64,000 nt of DNA from Pontederia crassipes (lineage: Eukaryota; Streptophyta; Magnoliopsida; Commelinales; Pontederiaceae): positions 14,510,171-14,574,170 of the forward strand of contig CM060194.1 of NCBI GenBank assembly GCA_030549335.1, written 5' to 3'. Position numbers and translations under genes: made by a program. This document shows, in pieces, positions 1 to 11,366 of the stretch (the first letter of the stretch is position 1; each line of letters opens with the position of its first letter). A model generated the notes under the pieces. The model did no database searches. It had not been told where the DNA came from and saw nothing but the letters and a program-made list of their open reading frames with translations.

Positions 1-797
1 AACGTGATTAAAAAACGCTCAATTAAACCACACATTTTTCACATGAGTGCTTGCAGCTGATTAAAAAAAAAAATCAAACGCACAACGCTTTGCGATAAAG
101 CATAGTTCGTTCATCGAATGCTGATAAGTTTTTTTTCTTTTTTAAAAAGAAAATTTGGGGTTGCATGCCTTTTAGAAAAATGCTTGCTTGTGAGTGCGTT
201 CAATATTCGAAAAAAAAAAGAACGTATGGCTTTGGGGTTGATTAACAACACGAGATCTTAGGTGTGTATAAGTGATTGGGGTTGATTAAGAATAATCATT
301 CTTTCTCTTTCTTTCTAGCTAATTTATTACTCATTTCTATGTTATTCATCTATCATTTAAATACAACAAATTTTTATTTTGGGATAAGAAAGAATAATAA
401 AACTACTTCAATAAGAATTTTTATCTTGTGAATAATAATCCTCCTTCCAAGCACCCATACAGTACTGGCGCTTAACATTTTATTTCTAATATATCATAAT
501 TATTCAGTAAAAGATTTATTTAGTTTAAACAATATTTTTCACTTCTTTAAATCAATTTATCAGCATAAATTATAGTAAAATAATCTTTAAAATATATTAC
601 TATTGAAGATAAAATATTATAAATGAATGTAAAATATATTGTTACATACATTTTTTATAATTTTGTAATGATACATTAATTAGCTGAATCGGTATATTCA
701 TCAAATGATTATTATATTTGTCATTGATAAACACATTAATTTTGCCAAACAAAACCTAAATAGAGATTGCAAAATTACATGAGAATAGTTGTTAACA
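1..797. other. AT-rich intergenic DNA, no gene seen
   Basis: The stretch is rich in A and T runs and has stop codons in all frames. I see no domain, splice-bounded exon, tRNA or recognisable transposon end. It may be a decayed repeat. Confidence 0.6.
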
Positions 798-1112
798 CAC
801 CACCAAAAAAGTTTTTTAAAAGTCAAACACATTAGTTTCTAAAATTTCAATTTTAGTCATTAATACTTTTTGAAATCAAAATATCTTGATCCCTCGTGAT
901 CTCTACAAGTTGGTCATTAAAAAAATTTAATGATAAAAAAATTTTCATTAGTCCTTAAAGAATAATTTATTAGTGACTACAAATTAAATTTTGGTTTCAA
1001 ATGAATAAGAATTTGAGACTAATATCACATTAGTCTCTAATATTTATATTTTTAAAAATCAAATATAATTAATCCCTAAAATTGATTAATAAATCATAAT
1101 TTTGTTGTAGTG
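798..1112. repeat. Candidate small CACTA-like MITE
   Basis: The segment opens with CACCACCAAAAAAG and closes with TTTTGTTGTAGTG, whose reverse complement is CACTACAACAAAA. The two ends are therefore imperfect inverted repeats of the CACTA type. The interior is AT-rich, noncoding and holds repeated 'tagtctctaa/tagtccttaa' type words. No clean 3-bp target duplication is visible, so this is a weak call. Confidence 0.3.
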
Positions 1113-1698
1113 ATATATAACTAAAATATGAATGGACAGTTTCCATTGCTTCTATATTACATGAAATTAAACGATAAATAAATATTCCATTTTTTTCTAA
1201 ATTACATATAAAAAAACACGTATTATTCCAAGTAAAGTTGTGCAGAATATTCAAAAATGAATTATTGGTTAATCAACAAAGATTCCTACCTAATCTTGGA
1301 GAAGCCATGGAATGGTAGGCGACAGGGACAAAAACAGTGGCAATTTTTCGAATTATTGGACTGTTCACCTGCTGTTATGAATAATACTCTGTGTGAACAA
1401 AATCAATACCCTTTTATTCTTCTTTATGAGAAAAAAATATCTTCCTTCATTGACGGGCAGCTAAGAGCAAGTGCACTATACCTTTTCTTGAGGAAAATGT
1501 CGAAGAAAAATAAAAGCAAAAAGAGGAGGAGAAGAGTGAAAAGCTCCAAACCTTGCTTTTATTATTCAATTTCATACTCGTCTAAATATCAAACTAGTTG
1601 GATGCTAATAGTTCTAAATATTGACTTAATAAAAAAGGTACACAATTATAAAAGCATTGAGAAATTAATAATCTCGAGTTCGAGTTTAATGACAATTA
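1113..1698. other. Intergenic, no supported gene
   Basis: An open frame of 160 codons runs through here (1257-1739), but its protein has no recognisable domain, is low in complexity near the middle (a Lys/Arg run) and reads into the inverted-repeat element that follows. I treat it as chance. Confidence 0.5.
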
Positions 1699-2122
1699 AG
1701 GGTGTCAAGTCGATTTGTGAACCCGATGATTCGATTTGATCTGGTTATGACTTGGGCCGGGTACGAGTTAAATTTTTTTCAATTCGAGTTGGCCGATTTT
1801 TTGTTTTTTATTTTTTTATTTAAACTTAAGGTTGTATTTAATTTAACCTTTTTTAAAAATTGAAATAAAAATAGTTTAAGTATAGAATTAATATAAATAA
1901 TTAGAAAATTATTTTAAAATAATTCTTAAATAATATTTTATATTAAATAAATATAAAATAATAAGAAAATATTTTAAAAAATTAAGTGGTCGGGTAACTA
2001 GTTGGGTCGGATTTGACGCCCAAAATTCCTTTGATCTTACGGGTCAAATTTATTTACAGGACGAGTAATTTGATCGAATTAAATTTATTCATAAGTCGAG
2101 TCCAACTAAACTAGTCAACCCT
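1699..2122. repeat. Candidate MITE with imperfect terminal inverted repeats
   Basis: The left end AGGGTGTCAAGTCGATTTG and the right end TAGTCAACCCT are roughly inverted, like plant MITEs whose ends read AGGGGTGTCAA and TTGACACCCCT. The interior is very AT-rich, flanked by GC-richer arms containing 'cgggt' and 'cgag' words in opposite orientation. The 8-bp flanks (gacaatta and accttgat) do not match, so a target duplication is not shown. Confidence 0.4.
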
Positions 2123-5100
2123 ACCTTGATTCTATTATTGGAGCAATTCTTTAAAGTGTGGATTGTACACGAAAGCACGGAGAAATGTACATGAGCTTGA
2201 GTACTCGTGAGAGATATATATTTGAGGTGCAAAAAAGCACACGATGTGTCCTTTGTATAAGGCCAAGTGCCAAAGCAACCGAAAAGGGCATCGCATGCAC
2301 CACATTTGTGCCGTAGTTGGTGGGTTGGTGCTTTTTTGAACCGTTGAGAAATCTCAAGGCTAAATTGATAAGCAATCAAATGCTTTCTTTTTTTTTTCTT
2401 CATCTATCGTGCCTTATAAATCGAATTATTTCAACCCTTTTCCTTCCATTTTCCTTTTTGTTGGAGTTTGGTGCTTTTTTCCCTTTTGTTAATAAAAGCC
2501 TAAAAGGAAACCACACAAAGTTGTCTAGGGTTTAACGACGTTATCTAATAAAACATTAACGAGTTCACCAAATAATGTGGTGCAACATAGTTAAACATTA
2601 GTGACACTTGTACTTAGAGGTGTAATATAATTAGATTATTTGTTGAGCACAATGACAACGACCAAATTCATTGTTTAAATATCATGGCATTTGATTAATT
2701 TGTTAATTATCAAGGGATGGTGCACTTTTGTGAAGTCTCATAGCTTTTCGTTCCGGTTCAGTGTAAAAAAAAGATATATTTCCTTCATTAGCTTTTCTTT
2801 TGGTACCCACTCAGCTAGTAACAATTCAAAGTCGAAATAAATATTGGAATAATATTTCTCTAATCAAAATAATAATTTTAAAAATTAAATTCGAAGCAAT
2901 TATTTATGAGACCTCATGTCACAAGTTACAAGTACGACTTCAATTCCTTGCATGTCGAGTCTGATAATGATATAACTATGAACAATATTTTGTTGATTAT
3001 AAGATTTATGTATCAACTCGGTATCGCTCGTTTCGATACATAAATCTCTGCGATCTTGATTGCAACTCAAGATCTCATGGAAAAAACGAGAAAAATATCA
3101 TGCATCAATTTATTGATACCATCTCAAAAATAGTTTTAACCATATTTTAAATTTATGATTATAATATATTATCAAAATTAACCATATAAAAAGAATTATA
3201 TCATCCAAATATACATGATTCATAAGTGAATAAGTTAAATAATAAATCATATAATTAAAAATATATTTTCTACGGTGTCAAAAGATACCCTCATTAATAT
3301 CTTTCTCATATTACCAAAACATGTAAAATAAAAAAAGGCAGACTCAAATAACTTTTATTATACACGGTGAAATTGTAAAACTTTAATATTATCCTCAGTA
3401 ATCATGGTCCATTACTTCTTTTAGAATCTAAAGTTCACACCTTAAAATAGAGATCTGTGTCTGTAACGAGAAAAAAATGCACCAAAAATCTTAGTGGCAA
3501 AAATTAAGCTCGTGTTTTGTTGGTTCACAATCTAACATATATATACCTTGTTTCCTAGATAAGCTTTGATTATCAGTATTACATAGACGATGTTATCCTT
3601 ATACACACGCTCTGTGTATATATATATAAGGTCATCACATATGAAGCTCCATTTAAGTTCAGCACCTGCATTTTTTGCAAGATTTTAACACGCATATGTG
3701 ATATATTCTTTTGCACTTAATTATCAGTTCAATGATCTTTAGCAGGAAATAAAAACTTCAGTAGGGGTTTACCTTCTGATCGAAATTATTGTGTCATCTC
3801 ATCTAGATCTGAAATTATTCTACAATATATGAGTAGTTCTTATGTCTCCTAATCTAATCCAGCCAATAATTTTTTTCCCACTTAAGACACAAGTTATCCA
3901 ACGTGTTAATTTCAGACAAAAATGAAGAGATAAACCTTGGCCAAAGGACTCCAGAATCCAATATCACTAACTCTTGTTGATCCCTGGTCCCTAACCTATT
4001 GCCAAATTTAGTTCAGTTGCAAGAAACATTTGGTTACAACATGTCACCCCCCGGATCAGAGAAAATACATCATCCAGTGTTACATATACCTGATAAATGA
4101 TAATATAACTTGTTGTATACGTGAAACACATGGCTACTATATATATGGGATAACTTAGTCATTAATGCATGCCGACATCTCTTTATGATAGTTCAGGAAA
4201 AGCTGTTCACTTGTATACCACGACTAATAAAGCTACGCCCCACAACCTCTTCTCGCTTTACAACAGTCTGCAGCTTAATAACAATTTCTTCTACTAGTAG
4301 TAACCTTTCCAATACTAAAGCAGGTTAAAGAGAGGCCAAGGTTGGTCACCACTTTACTGAGTGGCCTGGCCAGTGACTCCCAACTAATTAATTATGTGCA
4401 CTCAGCAAAACCAGGGTAAATTATCATCTTCACTCTACAAATTGTCAAGGCATCACAAAGTGCTTCCATCTGTCTGGCACTCACTGGAAACTGGAATTCA
4501 GATCTGCCAACAAGTGTACTTGGCTCACAAAAATGGTTGATCCATATGTACAAGACATCATTAACACTAATCACTTAATCATCATTCATAATTCAATTTA
4601 AATTTATCATATCATCTAACAATCCAAAAGTAGAGGTTAGGTATAAAACACTTATCACAGACAGGAAAATCTAAGTACCAACACAACCACACAGGCGCGA
4701 TAAGTTTCATCTCAATGTACAAGATTGCTTGCAAATGATGCTGCATTTAAGCAACTGAATTAGTCAAACTTGTTAATTTTTTAGGCTAAATCTTGGATAA
4801 TAGTGTTCAAACGTAAAAGAGATGCCAACTCACCAGAAATAGATATAAGAGGAGTGCGCGGTTTAGTATATTTGAATACGTAAAAGCTAGTAAAAGTTGT
4901 AGTTTTGTAGCTAAGAAAAGCATCTAAAAATGAAGGAATATATGGCAAATGACGGTAACAGTGTAACTTTGGAGTCGGTGTTTTCGCTAATCCCTTTGGG
5001 TTATTGCGGTCAATAACCATGAAAAAGAAGGAACCCTACACCTCTTTTCCTTTAGCTTAACAGCTCTCTGAAGGGCAACAAATAATTCAAAGGGAGCCAG

Positions 5101-5410
5101 GTACAACCCTAAAGCAAGGAATCCTTAAAGCCAAACCCTAAAAGCTGAGGCTTCACCCCCACCAAAAAACCAGCCATGACTAATTACGTACAGCAGGTTC
5201 CGCCCACACGGACTCTTTTCTTTTCTTTTGTTTTTATTTTTCCTCACGACATGGTTGCCTTGCGGCCACTTTACCCTGCTCTCACCTCTATCACCTTTAA
5301 CTTTCCCAGCTTTCCGTAGTGCCCCCACTCCTTAGCTTTTAAGCATCCTTTTGTTTTAAACGGACCACTCGAGTTACAAAGAAGCTGCGCAATATCTTCC
5401 CCTCCCCCAC
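2123..5410. other. Long intergenic stretch upstream of the DUF761 gene
   Basis: There is no gene I can support. Short minus-strand open frames at 4392-4574, 4781-5020 and 5125-5328 could be fragments of a broken or spliced minus-strand gene, but no domain is recognisable and no consistent splice chain was found. The last 300 bases are CT-rich and probably form the promoter region of the gene that follows. Confidence 0.5.
3003..3074. repeat. Two adjacent perfect hairpins
   Basis: GATTTATGTATC (3003-3014) pairs perfectly with GATACATAAATC (3035-3046). Five bases later GATCTTGA (3052-3059) pairs perfectly with TCAAGATC (3067-3074). Loops are 20 and 7 bases. The function is unknown; this could be the core of a decayed inverted-repeat element. 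Confidence 0.65.
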
Positions 5411-5417
5411 TATAAAA
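5411..5417 (+). promoter_or_regulatory. Probable TATA box of the DUF761 gene
   Basis: TATAAAA follows a C-rich tract, 225 bases before the start codon at 5636. With a transcription start about 30 bases downstream, the 5' leader would be about 190-200 bases, normal for a plant gene. No other TATA-like motif lies between it and the ATG. Confidence 0.6.
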
Positions 5418-5635
5418 TCACCGAGCTCTTGCCCTCCTGTACGATCATGCCTGCTACGTTGTCTTCCCAGAAACCATCTTGCAGTCTACTCATCATCTGG
5501 ATCACACTCCGTGAGGATAATTAGTGTAGTGCTCCTAGGTCTTAACCTTTTGTAAATACCAACGTGATTTGTTGGTAACCTTGCTTCTTGATCTGTTCCT
5601 TCACCTGTTCTCCTGATCGTTGAGCGCCTCCAGAG

Positions 5636-6235
5636 ATGAAGAACCGGGCTTCCACGTTCTTGAAGCAGCTCTTCGCTGTCGTTGTAACCATGGTGAAGAA
5701 CAAGACGATGGCGGTCAAGAGCAAAACCAATGTCTTCAAGACCAGAATGCTGATCTTCCGGGTTCTTCAGAACAAGAAGGTTCTGATGAGGGCAATCAAC
5801 CACAAGATCCATGCCCTCATGGGCCAGGAGAAAGGCGAAACGGGCGCTCAGGAGGGTGAGGACCGGAGCAAGGCGATAGTGCTGTACAATGTAGTATGCG
5901 ATGACGGCCTGCTAACTCCAGTGCGATCAGACTCTGTGGAATGTGGTGCTGAAGAATATGAAGAAGAAGACGATGATGACGATGATGACAGCTACCCCGA
6001 CTTGACGCACTCGCTCTTCGACATGGAGGACGAAGACGACGGGCTCGGCAACGCCACGGGGTCTGTGATTGACCTGGTAAGGAACTCCAAAGAAGACGGC
6101 TCTGAGTTTGTCCTGGAGGATGAGATCGACCACGTCGCTGATGTATTCATAAAGAGGTTTCACAGGCAGATGAAGTTGCAGAAACTCGAGTCGTTCAAGA
6201 GGTACCAAGCGATGTTGCAGAGGAGTGTGCAGTAG
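5636..6235 (+). CDS. DUF761 domain protein (cotton-fibre-expressed-like), intronless
   Basis: A 199-residue protein of unknown biochemical role. The N-terminal 65 residues are basic and mildly hydrophobic (AVVVTMV near 14-20, then a Lys/Arg-rich stretch ending in AINHKIHALMGQ), a layout seen in plant DUF761 proteins. An acidic linker (about 106-137) includes seven consecutive Asp. The C-terminus (about 162-199) matches DUF761: an acidic start, then DVFIKRFHRQMKLQK and a terminal SFKRYQAML. The ATG at 5636 is chosen because the N-terminal block begins there and a TATA box lies at a sensible distance; an overlapping frame starting at 5620 lacks any domain. Family members respond to stress or hormones and some alter growth when over-expressed, but no reaction is known. 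The frame is intact with GC-rich codons unlike the flanks, so it is probably functional. Confidence 0.88.
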   Translation: MKNRASTFLKQLFAVVVTMVKNKTMAVKSKTNVFKTRMLIFRVLQNKKVLMRAINHKIHALMGQEKGETGAQEGEDRSKAIVLYNVVCDDGLLTPVRSDSVECGAEEYEEEDDDDDDDSYPDLTHSLFDMEDEDDGLGNATGSVIDLVRNSKEDGSEFVLEDEIDHVADVFIKRFHRQMKLQKLESFKRYQAMLQRSVQ

Positions 6236-6821
6236 ATGAGAGATGGAAAGAGGCACCATATGACTACCTCATGCTGCATGCATGCACATTTTGGTTTCTA
6301 TCCCTTCGGATGAGCTGATAATAGTGTGACTTGCTCATCGATCTTTCAGTTTTTTTTTTTTTGGTTTTCTAATTATATGTACTGTTTTGCGCATAAGTTT
6401 GAATTAATGGCGTAAAACAATACAGATCATGCATGCATCCTCTGATATATATATGGAGGATTGCTTGGTCGTAGGACAAGGATGGTGCTCAAAACACTCA
6501 TAGTTTATTAATATGCATCTCAAGGAGGGTACTACCATATACATGTTATATTTTAATTTTCCGGGAGATCCTAATTCAAAATAAATCACATGTTGACACA
6601 TATAAGATTGGATCATCAATGAAACATCATTCTTACTTTCTAAATGTTTTCCTGTAGATCCACGACAAAGATACAGTGTGCTCTTTGATTACTTTATTTT
6701 GAGATCTAGATTACTTTCTCTTTATTTATTTTAAGAGGGTATGAGATAACTGACATCAACAGAAGAAGGTCGAACACTTTGATCTTCACTCAAGAATGGA
6801 GTGAAGCTTTGCGTCACCTTT
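6236..6821. other. 3' region of the DUF761 gene and intergenic DNA
   Basis: The 3' untranslated region presumably occupies the first 150-250 bases, but no single poly(A) signal stands out. The rest is AT-rich and noncoding, up to the retrotransposon boundary at 6822. Confidence 0.55.
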
Positions 6822-7783
6822 TGTAACACTCCGAATTTTATCTCTAAATTGTCATGGACAATTAGATCATTCGAGTATGTTAGTATGCTCGTTATCACAT
6901 AATCATAATAAAATATAATTTCCATCTATTACAGCGAAAGCATAGTCATAAAGTAAGATAAAATAATTCTTTGAAACATAGAGGAAGACTTCGACAAAAC
7001 ATTAAAAGTATTGTTATAGAATTAAGAAAAACAATTTAAGAATCATCACTAAAACATCTTTTAGAAACATAGTCAAAGGGCTGTAAACATTATGACTCTG
7101 GACAATCTAGACCACGTATGCAATCATCTCGTCATGAGCTGAATCGTCATCCATCTAATCATTATGCAACTGCAAGGATCCATGATGCAGGAGTTTCCCC
7201 AATTAGAGTATGTAAATGCCATGAAATTCTAAACATGTTACTACATACTACATGATATGCATCATTTATATATAAAAGAAGTAAATGATATGCATGTCAT
7301 GCTCTAAACATGATATCTACATGTCATTCATTCACATTAATATTTCATCATGCTCTAAACATGACAATGCTCCCTTCTCACTCGAAGGTCGATGTATGTA
7401 ACAATCATTCTAGACTCTCGCCCGAGGGCGACATCAGAATGAGACACCGTTGTCAATGTGTGTAATGATCATTCCGAATAAGATATCCGATAAAGGACCA
7501 TAGAGGGATGACATGTAATATCATACACAACTGAATTCATTATGCTTTTCAAATAACAACTAATTATGTCGCTCAATCTTCAAGTTTTAACTTACTTACG
7601 TGGGAAGCATGCATATACGTGTATTTAGGTTCATATACAATCTTCAAATATCAATACATAGTATAAATACTTTGAGAATAACTTTAATTATATCGTATAT
7701 TCTTCTTTTGGTCGGTCACACTGCGACGGAGTGGTCAAGCCTGTGACCGTGACTATGAAATGTTCCTGCATCGAAGTATTAGT

Positions 7784-7855
7784 CACGATCGTGCCAATTA
7801 GTATCACGGTCGTGCTAGCCCTTGTCACGGTCGTTCCGCTTTGATCACGATCGTG
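7784..7855. repeat. Phased array of CACGATCGTG-type palindromes, copy A
   Basis: Four 10-base palindromes or near-palindromes start at 7784 (CACGATCGTG), 7805 (CACGGTCGTG), 7826 (CACGGTCGTT) and 7846 (CACGATCGTG). Spacing is 21, 21 and 20 bases, two helical turns. The counterpart in copy B (9134-9205) keeps the spacing though the words have decayed. The function is unknown. Confidence 0.8.
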
Positions 7856-9133
7856 AAAGAGGATTTTTTTCATCTGCGAGAACAATACGGTCTGCTCGTA
7901 TTTCTACCCTATATGTTGTATTTTTGCCCTTCAGGTCTTATTAGACTCGATCCAATAAATACTAACAACCCATATTTTTGCCATCTTGCCCGTATTAACA
8001 GCCTCTAGCCTGTATTGAGCACACATTTTGCATGTTTTCCAATGAAACTTTGGGAAATAAAAATATCCTAAAGGGTCTAGGCCTGATTTATATATCAATA
8101 AGCATCAAAATCACATGAAAAATATATGAAATCATTCATTCTCTTAAATCTAGGGTTCATCCTAGATCACACAATATGAAGCCCTAACATGTGAATCAAA
8201 ACATGGTCATTCAAAAACATGAAATACATATTTAAATCTTTCAGATATAATAGATTGAGTAACTCTCAATCACAATCCATTATGAAGAAAAAGTGCCCTC
8301 AAATTCTCAATCCATCACAATCAAACCAAACAATTAAAAGAGGAGAGAGGAGTTTGGATCCCCTTTACATATCTTTCTCATAGATCTTCCTTCCTCTTCT
8401 TCCTTAATCCCTAGCTGTCAGGTGAGAAATTTGACAAAAGAGATCAACAAGGGAAATTTGGGTCTTTATATAGGGGAGGTCATGACTTTCATGTTTGAAC
8501 TTCCACTTGCATGGGATATCATTCCAACATATGCCTCAATAACTTTCTTCAGGGTTGTTTCATAACCCTTTAGACTTCCACTTGCTTGGAACATCATTCC
8601 ATTCAATCAATCATTGGCCCTTTGATTTAGGTTATATCTTTCGGTAGTTGGAGTTTATGTCGTTATCCTCTCAATAGGCTAGCTAGGCCTAGGAGACAAT
8701 TATCCCCTGTCATCCGAAGGTGACATGAGAATGCACACACCGTTGTCTATGTATGTAATGATCATTCTAGACTCTCGCATGAGAGAAATATCGGAATGAC
8801 ACACTGTTGTCGATGTGTGTAACGATCATTCCGGATAAGATATCTGATAAAGGGCCATAGAGGGGTGACATGTAATATCATCCACAATTCGGTTCATTAT
8901 GATTTTCAAACAACAACAAATTATATCGCTCAATCTTCATGTTTTAACCTAGTTACGTGGGAAGCAAGCATATTTAGGTTCATATACAATCATCAAGCAT
9001 CAATACATAGTATAAATACTTTGAAAATAATTTTAATTATATCATATATTCTTCTTTTGGTTGGTCACGATCGTAACTAAGTGGACACACCCGTGACCGT
9101 GACTATGAAATGGTCCTGCATCGAAGTATTGGT

Positions 9134-9205
9134 CATGTCTGTGCCAATTAGTATTATGGTCATGCCAGCCTTGACACGGTCGTGCCGTTTTGATCACGGG
9201 CGTGA
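9134..9205. repeat. Phased array of palindromes, copy B
   Basis: Copies start at about 9134 (CATGTCTGTG), 9155 (TATGGTCATG), 9175 (CACGGTCGTG) and 9196 (CACGGGCGTG), again about 21 bases apart. Some differences from copy A are C-to-T or G-to-A, as expected from decay of methylated CpG. A further intact word, CACGATCGTA, sits at 9066. Confidence 0.75.
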
Positions 9206-9881
9206 AAAGGATTTTTTCCATTTGCGAGAACAATATGGTGTGCCCGTATTTTGTCCTCCATGTTGTATTTTTTCCCTTCAGGTCATATTAGAGTCACTCC
9301 AGAAAATACTGACAGCCCGTATTTTTATCGTCTTGCTCGTATTAACAGCCTCTAGTCTGTATTGAGCTCATATTTTGCATATTTTTTAATAAACTTTAGA
9401 AAATGCATCCTAAAAGGTCTAGGCTTGATTTATATATCAATAGGCATCAAAAGCACATGAAAAACATATGAAATCATCCATTCTCTCAAATCTAGGGTTC
9501 ATTCTAAATCACACAATATGAATCAAAACACGGTGATTAAGAAACATGAAATATATATTAAAATCTTTCATATCTAATGCATTGAGTAACCCTCAATCAC
9601 AATCCATTATGAGGACAAGGCGTCTTCAAACTCTCAATCCATCACAATGAAACCAAACTATTTTGAATCCCCGTTACATACCTTTCTCTTAGATCTTACT
9701 TCTCTTCCTTCCTCTTCTTCCTCCTCCTTTCCTCTTTTTCTTCTTCCTTAAACTCTAGCCATCAGGTGAGAAATTTGACAAAAGAGATCAACAAGGAAAA
9801 TTTGGGTCTTTATATAGTGGAGATCATGAGAGTTTGACCAAAAGATCAATTTGCCCTTCTATGAAAATCTGGAGTATTACA

Positions 9882-9896
9882 TCCTCCCCCCTTAAA
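9882..9896 (-). other. Polypurine tract of the chromovirus
   Basis: Directly next to the LTR edge the plus strand reads TCCTCCCCCCTTAAA, which on the minus strand is a purine run (AAGGGGGGAGGA) ending exactly at the 3' LTR. This is the expected place for priming of second-strand synthesis. Confidence 0.8.
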
Positions 9897-9957
9897 ACAA
9901 AATTCATCCTTGAATTTTAAACATGATAAAGAAACATTTATCAAATAATCTTGAAAA

Positions 9958-11291
9958 CTATTCTTTCATTTCTTCCTCTAGTTCCCATATCGCTTCAGTT
10001 TCATTGTGGTGCTTCCATGCAATCTTCACCACTTTGTTTCTTAAACAATGCTCTTCATACTCTAGTATCTCGATAGGATACTCTTCATAGGTGAGGTCTT
10101 TCTTGATGGTTGACTTTTCAATCACCACCACATAGGAGTTGTCATATGTGTACTTGCGAAGCATTGACACATGGAAGACATTGTGGATTTTAGCATATGA
10201 AGGAGTAAATGTCAATTTGTATGCTCCTTCTCTCACCTTCTCTAGATTCTCAAAGGGACCGATAGACCTGGGAGTCAACTTTCTCTTTCTACTGAACCTC
10301 ATGACTCCTTTAGTAGGAGATACATTCAGCAATACATGATCTCTAATTTGGTAGATTTGTTCTCTTCTTTTCTTACCATCATATAGTTTTTCTAGTGGCT
10401 TTGAGCTGCCATCATTCTTTCTTTTATCAAATCTATCTTCTCAACATACTTTTCTATTAGTTCTAATCCTAATAATCTTTCTTCACCAACTGCACTCCAA
10501 CATGTAGGAGACCTGCAAGGTCTTCAATATAGTGCCTCAAATAGAGCAATTTTGATGGTGGAGTGATAACTATTACTGTAGGCAAACTTAGATAAAGTGA
10601 TGTGATCATCCCAGCTGCCTTGCCAATCAATTGCATATGCTCTAAGAATGTCTTCCAAGATCTGGATTGTTTTTTCACTTTGCCTATCACTTTGAGAATG
10701 AAATGCAGTGTTGTAGTATAATCTTGCATCAAATGCATGCTACAACCCTCTCCGAAACCTTGTCATGAATCTTGGGACTCTATCCGATACAATGAAAATA
10801 GGAATCCCATGTAATCGGATAATCTCATCAACATATAGCTTTACCATACTTGCAGCTGACTGTCTCAAATTATAAGGTAAGAAGTGAGCTGACTTAATCA
10901 ATCTGTCAACGATGGCCCAAATGACATCATGATCATTCTGTGTCTTTGGGAGACCCACAATGAAATCCATTGTGATCTTCTCGCACTTCCACTGTGGTAT
11001 GAGTAATGGGTTTAACAATCCTGACGACTTTTGATGCTCAATCTTGACTTGTTGGTAGACTAAGTATTTGGAGACAAACTCTGCCACCTCTTTTCCCATA
11101 TCTCTTTATCAAAATGTCATATGCAGATCTTTGAACATCTTAGTGGTTTCAGGATGGATAACAAATTCTGACTTGTGGCACTCAATTAGAATTTCTTCCT
11201 TGAGATATTTATTTTCAGGTACCCATAACATGTCTTGAAACTTGATGGTTCCATTTTCATTCATCCTGTAATTTGGGTGTCCTTTCCACAT
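9958..11291 (-). pseudogene. Chromovirus integrase and chromodomain, broken
   Basis: Read from 11291 down, the first part is the end of the zinc-binding N-terminal region. The catalytic core follows (MDFIVGLPKTQNDHDVIWAI, then IVSDRVPRF, normally IVSDRDPRF), holding the first two acidic residues of the DDE triad. A frame change near 10738 moves the region after the second Asp into another frame. The last part (10332 to 9958) holds the integrase C-terminal beta domain and a chromodomain (YEEYPIEILEYEEH, then KIAWKHHNETEAIWELEEEM). The chromodomain normally directs integration to particular chromatin. Stops and frameshifts make this non-functional. Confidence 0.85.
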
Positions 11292-11366
11292 AGAGCCTTT
11301 ATATCTTTGTACTGTAGGTCTTCTTTCTATGCCTGTACTATCTTTGTCATCAAGTCAAGCTGAATG

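Larger units (their letters stand above)
7361..9828. repeat. 1.1-kb tandem duplication inside the LTR
   Basis: Copy A (about 7361-8503) and copy B (about 8694-9828) share order and sequence throughout, including 'gataagatatc.gataaagg', 'ggaagca.gcatat' and 'gacaaaagagatcaacaagg'. They differ by many substitutions and small indels, so the duplication is not recent. About 190 bases of unrelated sequence (8504-8693) separate them. Confidence 0.85.
6822..9881 (-). repeat. 3' LTR of the chromovirus, internally duplicated
   Basis: On the plus strand it starts TGTAACACTCC and ends GTATTACA, the usual TG...CA ends with inverted TGTAA/TTACA. Its first 530 bases match the truncated LTR at 14411-14945. 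The length, 3060 bases, is inflated by a tandem duplication: about 7361-8503 repeats at about 8694-9828. Without it the LTR would be near 1.7 kb. The alternative is two incomplete LTRs lying side by side. Confidence 0.85.

Noticed and set aside
1257..1739. 160-codon plus-strand frame with a Lys/Arg cluster
   Set aside because: There is no recognisable domain, no promoter or splice context, and the end lies within a candidate MITE.
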